Shown here in pieces: positions 26,169 to 33,734 of a DNA stretch of 64,000 bases; position 1 is the first letter of the stretch, and every line of letters starts with the position of its first letter. Source of the stretch: VXMF01 sp965206775 (GTDB lineage: Bacteria > Acidobacteriota > Terriglobia > Bryobacterales > UBA6623). The translations under genes and the position numbers were made by a program. The stretch is taken from NCBI GenBank assembly GCA_965206775.1, contig CBDBKU010000002.1, positions 1,984,001 to 2,048,000 of the forward strand, in the 5' to 3' direction. The notes below the pieces were generated by a model, which did no database searches, was not told where the DNA came from, and worked only from the letters and a program-made list of their open reading frames with translations.

Positions 26169-26356
26169 GCGACGGCGATATCGGCCACTCTGCGGATTCC
26201 TGGCAGCTCGTCGCTAGTGAGGTCCTTGTAGAGATCGCGAAGGTGAGATTCGAGGTCTTCCAGTGTGTCTCCCTGGGTCCAGTAGTCGGGAAACTCCTGG
26301 AGATAGCCGATCCAGGAGCCATCTTCTTCCCAGGAGACAACCTTGACTGTGTGCAT
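26165..26356 (-). CDS. hicB: HicB-family antitoxin
   Basis: The 63-residue product reads HTVKVVSWEEDGSWIGYLQE then FPDYWTQGDTLEDLESHLRDL, the partly degraded RNase H-like fold of HicB antitoxins, in the short form without a DNA-binding tail. HicB proteins bind and block the HicA RNase. The gene order is antitoxin first, and the stop overlaps the GTG of the toxin by four bases. A GGAGAG ribosome site precedes the ATG at 26356, and a dyad lies 17 bases upstream. The antitoxin is intact although its toxin carries a stop codon, so it may be kept as an orphan or may soon decay as well. Confidence 0.85.
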   Translation of the reverse strand: MHTVKVVSWEEDGSWIGYLQEFPDYWTQGDTLEDLESHLRDLYKDLTSDELPGIRRVADIAVA

Positions 26357-26373
26357 GCGGCTTCTCTCCAAGC

Positions 26374-26390
26374 GCACAGTACGAGTGTGC
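26374..26390. promoter_or_regulatory. dyad upstream of hicB
   Basis: The 17-base site has perfect arms GCACA/TGTGC around GTACGAG and sits 17 bases before the hicB start. A separate hairpin CATGCCG/CGGCATG follows at 26391-26407. An autoregulatory operator is plausible for a toxin-antitoxin pair but not shown. The rest of the gap to 26749 holds nothing recognisable. Confidence 0.35.
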
Positions 26391-26749
26391 CATGCCGCGG
26401 CGGCATGACGGCGAAACACGGAAGGCCGCTGGTGGCCGGATCGTGCAGTGAAGCCGGCCCCGGCCTTAGTGCCGGGAGCGCGAGGACGGTCCGTTTCCGC
26501 TTTGCTGCGAGGCGTTCCGCGCAAGATTCCGCACGCCCGTATCGAACCAGGAGGCCTGCTGGTACGTCCTCCTCGGTGTCCGATTCCAGTTATGGGCCAG
26601 ACAGCGGACTCGGCGACCCTGACGCGTCGGAGTCGACTCAGGTGATCTGCCAGACGAGCGACCGTCGATCAGCCTCTCGACCGCGGGCGATCCGCCAAAG
26701 CGGCCGGTTCGAGCCCACCTGTTAGCAGCCGATCTGTTCCGCCGGGTGA

Positions 26750-26755
26750 GATAAT
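26750..26755 (+). promoter_or_regulatory. -10-like box close to the sulfatase start
   Basis: GATAAT lies nine bases before the ATG at 26765, with no ribosome-binding site between them. This fits a leaderless or near-leaderless transcript. Confidence 0.35.
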
Positions 26756-26764
26756 CTGTCCGCC

Positions 26765-28219
26765 ATGGTTGCATCAATCACTCGACGAGTCTTCGTGGGG
26801 GCTGCCGGAGCGACTATCGCTGCCCAGCAGGCCTCGGCCGACGAGAAGCGGCCCAACATCCTATGGATCTGTACCGACCAGCAGCGCTGGGACACGATCC
26901 GGTCGCTCGGTAACGAGCACATCCGCACGCCGAATATCGATCGTCTTGTCGCGAGCGGGGTCTCGTTCGAGAACGCCTACTGCCAGTCTCCGATTTGCAC
27001 GCCGAGCCGGGCCGGGTTCCTGACCGGGATGTATCCATCGGCGGTGCACGGGTGCATGAACGGCAACGATCGGTGGGACGACGCGGCGCCGCTAGTCACC
27101 AAGACGCTGGCCGACTCGGGCTATGACTGCGGGCTGGCGGGCAAGTTTCACCTGTCGGCGGCGCAAGGGCGCATCGAGCCGCGTGTCGACGACGGGTACA
27201 GGGTTTTCCATTGGAGCCATCATCCGGGTGACGACTGGCCCGAGGGGCACGCCTACATCGAGTGGCTGCAATCGAAGGGCAAGGACTACGGCTCGATCTA
27301 CAAGCAGCTTGGCTACATTCCGAGCGAGTTTCACCAAACGACTTGGTGCGCCGACCGCGCGATCGAATTCATGCAGGAAGAGCGATCCAAGCCCTGGCTG
27401 TTCAGCTTGAACTGCTTCGACCCGCACTCGCCGTTCGATCCGCCGCAGGAGTGGCTGGACCACTACCCCGAATCGGACATGCCGGGGCCGCTGTTCCGCG
27501 AGTCCGACCTAGCGGCCCAGGAGCGGCTGAAAGACATCAATTTCCAAAGGACCGCTCGCCGTCCGGACGAGATGAACGCCAAGTCGTACCAAGCCAAGTA
27601 CTACGCCATGGTCGAGCTGATCGACCACAACGTCGGGCGAATGCTCGATGCCCTCGATGAGAGCGACCAGCTAGCGAACACGGTTGTCATCTTCACCAGC
27701 GATCACGGCGAGACGCTTGGCGACCACGGGCTGCTGCTCAAGGGCTGCCGCTTTTACGAGAGCTTGGTGCATGTCCCGCTGGTGATTTCCTGGCCGGGAC
27801 GATTCGAGAAGGGCTTGCGCAGCCCGGCTCTTGTCGAGCTGACGGATCTCGCTCCTACAATGCTGGAGCTGGCCGGACTCGCCGTGCCGGGCTCGATGCA
27901 CGGGAAGCCGCTGACATCCATCCTGCAGGGAGAATCCGCGCCTGACCGACACAGGGAGTTCGTGCGGAGCGAATTCTACCGGGCGCTCGCCGGGGTGCAG
28001 AGCTTCGGCACGATGGTTCGCAGCGAGAGGTTCAAGCAGGTTGCCTACCACGGCCACGGGCTGGGAGAGCTCTTCGACCTCGAGGCCGACCCAGGCGAGT
28101 TCGACAATCTCTGGGACGACAAGCGGATGGCGCAGGTGCGTCATGAGCACACGATGATGAACTTCGACGCGCTGGCAATGGCTTCGGACGTGGGACGGCC
28201 CAGAATTGCGCGGTACTAG
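26765..28219 (+). CDS. type I sulfatase with twin-arginine-like leader
   Basis: The 484-residue product starts VASITRRVFVGAAGATIAA, a likely Tat leader. The mature part opens RPNILWICTDQQRWDT, which supplies the first metal-binding aspartate. The sulfatase signature CTPSRAGFLTG follows with the cysteine at residue 78, the residue that is converted to formylglycine. FTSDHGETLGDHG, near residue 315, supplies further metal ligands. By family it hydrolyses sulfate esters, probably on polysaccharides or other exported substrates. It needs a formylglycine-generating enzyme, which is not in this window. No other sulfatase or polysaccharide gene is adjacent. The Cys form is complete and no key residue appears to be missing. 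Confidence 0.93.
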   Translation: MVASITRRVFVGAAGATIAAQQASADEKRPNILWICTDQQRWDTIRSLGNEHIRTPNIDRLVASGVSFENAYCQSPICTPSRAGFLTGMYPSAVHGCMNGNDRWDDAAPLVTKTLADSGYDCGLAGKFHLSAAQGRIEPRVDDGYRVFHWSHHPGDDWPEGHAYIEWLQSKGKDYGSIYKQLGYIPSEFHQTTWCADRAIEFMQEERSKPWLFSLNCFDPHSPFDPPQEWLDHYPESDMPGPLFRESDLAAQERLKDINFQRTARRPDEMNAKSYQAKYYAMVELIDHNVGRMLDALDESDQLANTVVIFTSDHGETLGDHGLLLKGCRFYESLVHVPLVISWPGRFEKGLRSPALVELTDLAPTMLELAGLAVPGSMHGKPLTSILQGESAPDRHREFVRSEFYRALAGVQSFGTMVRSERFKQVAYHGHGLGELFDLEADPGEFDNLWDDKRMAQVRHEHTMMNFDALAMASDVGRPRIARY

Positions 28220-28367
28220 CGCGACGTCGCTGAAGCATCCGGAGCAGTTCTGGCACCCCTCGCGCTCGCGCCAGACAAGGTCCTTGGTGGGGGACTTGAG
28301 CCCACCTGTCACGAGATCAGTAGACTGTACGGCGTGGCTGTGCGAAGCGGGAAAGGGCTGAGCAGAA

Positions 28368-28486
28368 TCACCCCCAGCACGCCGCCCGCAATCCCTCGAA
28401 ACCCAGGAAATCGCTCGTATTGGACGTGATCAGGGTCAGATCGTTGACTCGAGCAAGTCCTGAACGTGCAGGGGGCGGCCCGCTAC
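28368..28486 (-). pseudogene. vapC (PIN-domain toxin) 3' remnant
   Basis: On the minus strand, VAGRPLHVQDLL in one frame is followed in another frame by ARVNDLTLITSNTSDFLGFE, GLRAACWG and a stop at 28368. Together they are the last third of a VapC-type PIN ribonuclease: the GRP...D helix, the LxTxNxxDF strand with its acidic residue, and the family ending. The frame changes between the two parts and the first two-thirds of the gene are gone. No vapB antitoxin is seen. Confidence 0.6.
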
Positions 28487-28513
28487 CCTGAGCGCAGGCT
28501 GGAGCTACCTAGG

Positions 28514-29317
28514 ATGAGTTCGCTTGGGCAGTCGGAGATCGTCGCGGACACCATCGAGGCAGCCGAGGAGGAACTCGAGGAGATCGACTACCCCTGCTCG
28601 GACGGCGTGGCGATGTCCGAGACCGACTTCCAGGCTCGGGCCGTCATCGACGCCAGGCACTTCCTCAAGACGCACTTCCGGGACCGGCCGGACGTGTACG
28701 TGAGCGGCAACATCTTCGTCTACTACGAGCGCGGGAACCCCCGCCGGAGCGTGTCGCCGGACATCCTGGTGTCGTTCGGGGTGGAGCGCCGGGACCGGCG
28801 GACGTACCGGACCTGGGAGGAAGGCAAGGCGCCGGACTTCGTGCTGGAGGTGGTGTCGACCCGGACGGCTCGGAAGGACTTGAATGCGAAGCGGGAGATC
28901 TACGCGGGGCTTGGGGTGCGGGAGTACTTCCTGTTCGATCCGGCGGGCGAGCTGATGCAGCCTGCGCTGCAAGGGTACCGGCTGGATTGGGGGAGGTACG
29001 AGCCGCTGGCGGCACTAGAGCCGCTGGTGGTGAAGAGCGTGGTGCTGGGGCTGGATCTGATGGTGGACGGGCGGGCGCAGTTGCGGATGCGGGACGCGGT
29101 GACGGGGGAGAAGCTGCCGTCGGCGGAAGAGGAAGCAGCGGGCCGGCGCGCGGCCCAGGCACGGGCGGAAGAGGAAGCGGCGGCAAGGCGTCTGGCCGAG
29201 GTGCGGGCGGAAGAGGCCGAATCCCGGGCGGAAGAAGAAGCGCGCACTCGGCGCGAATTCGAGGCCCGCGTCGGCGAGTTGGAGGCGCTGCTCCAGTCGG
29301 GGCGGAGCAGCGATTAG
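28514..29317 (+). CDS. Uma2-family (DUF820) putative endonuclease with coiled-coil tail
   Basis: From the ATG at 28514 the product is 267 residues. Residues ~35-180 form a PD-(D/E)XK-like core: SPDILVSFG supplies the aspartate and PDFVLEVVS the glutamate, followed by REIYAGLGVREYFLFDP, the family signature. The last ~80 residues are Ala/Glu/Arg-rich (RAEEEAAARRLAEVRAEEAE) and should form a coiled coil. Uma2 proteins are numerous in Cyanobacteria and some Acidobacteria; nuclease activity is inferred from the fold, and their role is not known. A second copy with the same layout lies at 38723-39484. An older start at 28466 is possible but adds residues without similarity to the paralogue. Confidence 0.85.
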   Translation: MSSLGQSEIVADTIEAAEEELEEIDYPCSDGVAMSETDFQARAVIDARHFLKTHFRDRPDVYVSGNIFVYYERGNPRRSVSPDILVSFGVERRDRRTYRTWEEGKAPDFVLEVVSTRTARKDLNAKREIYAGLGVREYFLFDPAGELMQPALQGYRLDWGRYEPLAALEPLVVKSVVLGLDLMVDGRAQLRMRDAVTGEKLPSAEEEAAGRRAAQARAEEEAAARRLAEVRAEEAESRAEEEARTRREFEARVGELEALLQSGRSSD

Positions 29318-29801
29318 GCAACCGGGACAGGGTGGGATGCTTGGCGGCGAGCCGCGAGACCTCCGTCCCTCGACGGGCAGGACGGGGAGGGTTGCTGCGG
29401 GTTCGAGGAGTGAAGCAGCAAGTCGGGCCGGGCGGCCGGGAGGCAGCGCGCCGGGTGCGAGCCCGCACGGTCGCCCCCGGGAACGGGTGGTCCAGCCAGA
29501 CCGAACGACAGGCAGAGCCCGGTCGAGAGGCGATTCATCTGTCTCGCGCAATCGGCCCGGAGGGAGGGCCTTGCGCGGCTGGGGGCGGGAGACATGTCTA
29601 CGCGGGGGGATTCCCGCACGGCCGAGCCCGGAATCCAGCTGCAGACCTGACCCCGACAGCCTGTGTCATGGCCCAGAACTCCCACAACCGAAGCGACTTA
29701 CACTTGGTGAGCGATTTGGGCTAGATCGCGCAGGCGTGATTTCTCCCAGCATTTCGGATGAGCGGGCCGCGAGTCCGGAACCAGACCGCCTCAGACCCGT
29801 C
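29318..29801. other. intergenic stretch between convergent genes
   Basis: This 484-base gap follows the Uma2 stop and precedes the end of the minus-strand TPR gene. Several open frames cross it, but none has recognisable features, and I see no clear terminator with a T-run. Confidence 0.4.
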
Positions 29802-31397
29802 TCAGAGCATCGCCTGCCGGAGGCTGCGTGCCTCCCGGGCGACGGCACCAACCGCCGGATGGTCCCGCCCGAACGCAGACTCGAGAATCCGCAGAGCGCG
29901 CTCGGTGAACTCGAGCGCCTCCTGAAGATTGCCCTGCTCGCGGAGGATCGATCCGACGCTGTTCGCGGCTAGTCCCACGCTCGGATGGTCGGGACCCAAC
30001 GATGCCTCGGCAATGGCGAGGGCCTGTCGGTTGCTTCGCAAGGCCCCGGCCAAATCCCCTCGGGCGCCCAGGACTGCCCCAATGTGACCGTAGACGGCGG
30101 CGAAGCGGGGATGGCCGCGCGGATAGACCGTTTCGGTGACCGCCAGCGCTCGCCGGGCATACTGCAGCGCCTCGTCCAGATTCCCGAGTGAAAGCAGCGC
30201 TTGGCTGACGTTGAAACATGCCCGGGCGACATTCGGGTGGCGCTCCCCAACGGTCTCCTGCTCGATCGCCAATGCCCGCCGGAATTGCTCCAGGGCGCCA
30301 CCGGCATCCCCACGCAATCGAAGGGCTTCACCTAGCGTTGCTGCGGCCGCTGCGACGCTCGGATGGTCAGGCCCCGACGCTTCCTCCGCCACGGCTAGCG
30401 CACGTCGACTGACGTTCGACGCGCCATCGAGGTCGCCTCGCTCCAGCAGGATCGAAGCGACAAGAATCCCATCCCGCGCGACGCTCGCACCTTGGAGGCC
30501 GTACACCTGCTCGTTGATCGCAAGCGCTCGGCGCGCGTGTTCGAGCGCTTCCTCCAAGCGACCTTGCTCCTTGAGAATCACTGCCACGTTACTGAGGTCG
30601 CGGGCGACGTCTGCGTGCTCCCCGCCGTAGAGACCCTCGTCAATCGTCAATGCGCGACGGGCTTGTTGCAATGCGGCATCAAGGGTTCCCTTGGCCTGGA
30701 GTGCCGCACCCAGGTTGTTCAATGCGACTGCCACATTGGGATGCACCGGACCATGGATGTCCTCGACCATCTCGAGTGTGCGCTCGGCGAATTCCAAGGC
30801 TCTGTCCAATTTGCCCTCGGCCTGGAAGCTGCGGCCGAGGTTGCTCAGGCCTCCCGCCAGGGACCCTATCCACTCCACATACTCGTCGACGAGCTGGGCT
30901 AGATCGCCAGTGCTGTCGAACCCGTCCTCGTCCAATCGGCCGACGATGCGCTCGGCAGGTGCGTTTGCTTCAAGCAAATGCCCGCCGAGTTCGTCGAACT
31001 GATTCTTGGAGATCGCGCAGGCGTTGTACTTCGAGATCAGGAAGGCGACAAACGCCCGGCCCTGACGGGCGGATCCCTCCAGGGACTGGGCCTGCGAGGG
31101 CTCCATGGCCGCGCCCGGTATGGCCAGGTCTTCCAGGCGGTCCGCAAGATCCGCGATGCTCGCGGCGTGCGTTGCCACGAAGTCGGCGGGCTCCACCGTT
31201 TCCCTCGGGCCGTCGAAGCACGCGACCGTGGTCGGCTCGGCTCGGAATTGCTCATTCATAAACCAATAGCTGGCCGCAGCAACCGACAGCGCGACGGTCG
31301 CCATGGCAACCGGACGCCATGCCCTCGACCGGGAAGGCTCTGACCGCTTTGGATTCGGCGGGGAGCCTCGGCGCTGTTGACGGCGTTTTCTGCTCAT
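29802..31397 (-). CDS. kinesin-light-chain-type TPR protein, membrane-anchored
   Basis: The 531-residue product has a very basic N-terminus (SRKRRQQRRGSPPNPKRSEP) and one hydrophobic segment at residues ~30-47, which makes it look like a signal anchor. After a ~130-residue helical part, seven to eight 42-residue TPR_12/kinesin-light-chain repeats follow, each with a GPDHP- or GEHAD-like turn and an ALxxxRRALAI helix. Such repeats bind peptides or partner proteins. The gene ends at 29802 and begins 19 bases downstream of the end of the cytochrome gene on the same strand (31417), so the three minus-strand genes here may form one transcription unit. No enzymatic domain is visible. Confidence 0.88.
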   Translation of the reverse strand: MSRKRRQQRRGSPPNPKRSEPSRSRAWRPVAMATVALSVAAASYWFMNEQFRAEPTTVACFDGPRETVEPADFVATHAASIADLADRLEDLAIPGAAMEPSQAQSLEGSARQGRAFVAFLISKYNACAISKNQFDELGGHLLEANAPAERIVGRLDEDGFDSTGDLAQLVDEYVEWIGSLAGGLSNLGRSFQAEGKLDRALEFAERTLEMVEDIHGPVHPNVAVALNNLGAALQAKGTLDAALQQARRALTIDEGLYGGEHADVARDLSNVAVILKEQGRLEEALEHARRALAINEQVYGLQGASVARDGILVASILLERGDLDGASNVSRRALAVAEEASGPDHPSVAAAAATLGEALRLRGDAGGALEQFRRALAIEQETVGERHPNVARACFNVSQALLSLGNLDEALQYARRALAVTETVYPRGHPRFAAVYGHIGAVLGARGDLAGALRSNRQALAIAEASLGPDHPSVGLAANSVGSILREQGNLQEALEFTERALRILESAFGRDHPAVGAVAREARSLRQAML

Positions 31398-31416
31398 GTC
31401 TCGGGTCGAATGCGCT

Positions 31417-32115
31417 CTATTCTGCGGGGCTTCCGGGCCGGGAGGGCTCGATGATGGGGTCGAGAGACGAGGCTGGAACGAACGAGTCCCGATTCACCAT
31501 CTTGACGTTCGCGAGGTTTTCGGCATTCAGCTCGTCAGCCTGTTGCACGATCCCGTTCAGGAACAGAACATACGCAACCACAGCGTAGACCTGGTCCGGG
31601 GGCAGCATCCCCGGGCGATCGAACGGCATTGCCCGATTCACGTAATCCCAGACGGTGGTTGCATACGGCCAGTAGCTGCCGACTGTCTTGAGCGGCCGAG
31701 GGGAGCGCAGACTTCGGTGGCCCCCAACGAGAGCTTCGGCATCGCCTCCCTCGCCGTGCTCGCCGTGGCACTCCGCGCAGCGGACACCATAGATCGCCTC
31801 GCCCTCAAGTGCCGTGCCGCGCCCTTCGGGAAGACCATCGCCGTCCGGGGTGATCGAACGGTCCCATGCACTGATTTCTCGCGCACTTGGCGTCCGTCCG
31901 AGGTTGAACTGGGTGGACTGAGCCAAGGCTGAGCTGCCGAGAGTGACCAGCAGGCAAGCCACCACCTGCGCTGGACGGAACGCCCGTGCGCAAGGAACAC
32001 GGAATCCCCGCAGTCTATGCGCCGCAGGACGGACGGTCGAGCACTGGCGCTGCTTGCCCGAGTGGCAGTGCGCACTCGTTCCGCCAGGGGCTTGGAGCGC
32101 CTGGACCCTAGACAT
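31417..32115 (-). CDS. c-type cytochrome, probable sulfite dehydrogenase electron acceptor
   Basis: The 232-residue frame starts at an ATG (32115) that overlaps the end of the molybdenum-subunit gene by eight bases. A hydrophobic stretch (VVACLLVTLGSSALAQ) at about residues 52-67 looks like the signal peptide, so a later non-ATG start near there is possible. The haem motif CAECHG lies near residue 112, and AMPFDRPGMLPPDQVYAVVAYVL provides the methionine ligand and the C-terminal helix of a monohaem cytochrome c. By context it is the electron acceptor of a SorAB/SoxCD-like sulfite dehydrogenase. The partner gene carries an amber stop, so this cytochrome may currently lack its partner. Confidence 0.78.
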   Translation of the reverse strand: MSRVQALQAPGGTSAHCHSGKQRQCSTVRPAAHRLRGFRVPCARAFRPAQVVACLLVTLGSSALAQSTQFNLGRTPSAREISAWDRSITPDGDGLPEGRGTALEGEAIYGVRCAECHGEHGEGGDAEALVGGHRSLRSPRPLKTVGSYWPYATTVWDYVNRAMPFDRPGMLPPDQVYAVVAYVLFLNGIVQQADELNAENLANVKMVNRDSFVPASSLDPIIEPSRPGSPAE

Positions 32116-33346
32116 TGGGACTCGACACCCATCCGTCCGAAGCGACCTTCCAAGCCTTGACGCCGTTGTTGTGATAGGCCGAGTTCCGCCCTCGCGCCTT
32201 GATGAGTTCCGCAACGGCCGGCTGGCGGTAGCCACGGTCGTCGACCGCTCGCGAAAGGAGAACCGCCTCGGATCCATCCCATTGCCAATCAAACCGAAAG
32301 CGGGTGAATGCCATGGGTAGCGCCGGCTCCTGCAGCTCAGCTTGGAGCCATCGCGCGCCGCCGTCCACGGAGACGTCAACCGCTGCGATCCTGCCTCGGC
32401 CAGACCATGCGAGGCCCCGGATCTCGTGAAAGCCGGGCTGCGCAAGCCTCTGGCGTCCGCTCGGGGACGTGATGACGGATTTCACCTCCATGACGAAGCT
32501 GAACTGTCGCGAACGGCCGTCCGGAAGCAGTTCGGTCTAGCGTGACGTCTCATCCCGCGTCATGTGGGGCTGGTCGGTTACCTTGATGCGTCGGAGCCAC
32601 TTGATACTGGTGTTGCCCTCCCATCCCGGCAGCACAAGGCGCAACGGATAGCCTTGCTCGGGTCGCAAGGCTTCGCCGTTCTGCCCGTATGCCACGATCG
32701 CATCGTCCATCGCCTTCGTCATTGGAATGCTGCGTTGCATCTTGCAGGCATCCGCGCCCTCGGCTAGCAGCCAAGTGGCTCCATCATCGGCCCCAACCTC
32801 GCGCAACAGCAGGGAGAGCTGCACGCCCGTCCATTCGCTGCAGCTGGCCAGGCCGTGACTCTGCTGCACATCGGGTGCGGTCCTCGGGCCCCACTCGCTG
32901 CCGCCATTTCCGGCACATTCGATGAAGTGAATGCTCGAGACGCTTGGCAATCGCTTGAGTTCCGCGACAGTGAGGATCAAGGGACGCTCCACCAGACCGT
33001 GGATAAGCAGGCGATGATCGTCCGGATCGATCGATGGCACGCCCGCATGGTGCCGCTCGAAGTGCAATGCGGATGGAGTGAGGATGCCACGGGAATCGCC
33101 CAGCGGCGTTCGGCTCGACGAGGACTCGGGGGTCCGTGTCGTTCGCAGGTGCCGTGCCGCAGCTTCGCGGGGAGATCGCCGACCGTATCTCGTCGTCGGC
33201 TCGCCAAGGCTCCCGCGTGGCTTCTCGGTCGCGTCAGGAGTTCCGCATGTGCCGATTGAGAGGACGGCTATAGCGCCCGTTCCAAGCAGCCGACGCCGGC
33301 CATCAAACGCATTTCGACAATCCTTGGGCGCGAGTTCCGACTTCAA
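32108..33346 (-). pseudogene. molybdopterin sulfite dehydrogenase subunit (SorA/SoxC-like) with an amber stop
   Basis: The N-terminal part has a Tat-like leader (GRRRLLGTGAIAVLSIG), HFERHHAGVPSIDPDDHRLLIHGL and HFIECAGNGG with the molybdenum-ligand cysteine, then GWEGNTSIKWLRRIKV. After MTRDETSR a TAG (32537-32539) interrupts the frame. The same frame continues as TELLPDGRSRQFSFVMEVKS, the dimerisation domain, and ends properly at 32108. In relatives a tyrosine sits at the stop position, so one base change (TAC or TAT to TAG) explains the break. Without readthrough the product loses its dimerisation domain. The start is uncertain: the TTG at 33346 is the best candidate, because the ATG at 33691 would lie inside the upstream repeat element. 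It is followed by the cytochrome gene. Confidence 0.8.
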
Positions 33347-33465
33347 ACAAGCCTCCGTAGCGATTCCCGCGCAGGGTCCGGACGCATCCAAGAGGATCAC
33401 ATGCGGTCCATCTGGACTGACGGCGGGACAGCGCGGGAGCAATTCGTCGAGCGATTGAGTACGAG

Positions 33466-33734
33466 TATATAGTGGCCGCGACAAAACTCGTATCTTATTG
33501 AAATCAAGGGTGTTAGGTCCAAAATCCCCGGATGAAGATCCGATGGTTTCATCCGGATTGGGCTGAAATCCTGCGATTACCTGAGTGATCGCGCCAATCT
33601 TCGCCACCTTATGCTTGGCAACTCGTCGGGTCGGGATACTAAATATTGGGTCGCTATACCTCATCAATACCATGATGTAGTATGCGATCACGCTTCGCTA
33701 GGATTTTCGGGGGTTTTGACGCAGGCACTATATA
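33466..33734. mobile_element. MITE-like element related to the adjacent IS
   Basis: A 269-base stretch is bounded by inverted repeats. The left end (33466-33487) and the reversed right end (33713-33734) share 19 of 22 bases, beginning TATATAGTG and ending CAAAAC. Both resemble the 21-base ends of the IS that starts at 33729, with which this element shares its terminal TATATA. No protein is encoded. A stem-loop with 9-base arms (CCGGATGAA/TTCATCCGG) lies inside at 33528-33556. It sits just upstream of the sulfite dehydrogenase gene and may have changed its promoter. A non-autonomous derivative moved by the neighbouring transposase is the simplest reading. Confidence 0.6.

Noticed and set aside
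33528..33556. Strong stem-loop considered as a terminator.
   Set aside because: It lies inside the MITE-like element, far from any gene end, and has no T-run; it is better seen as part of the element.
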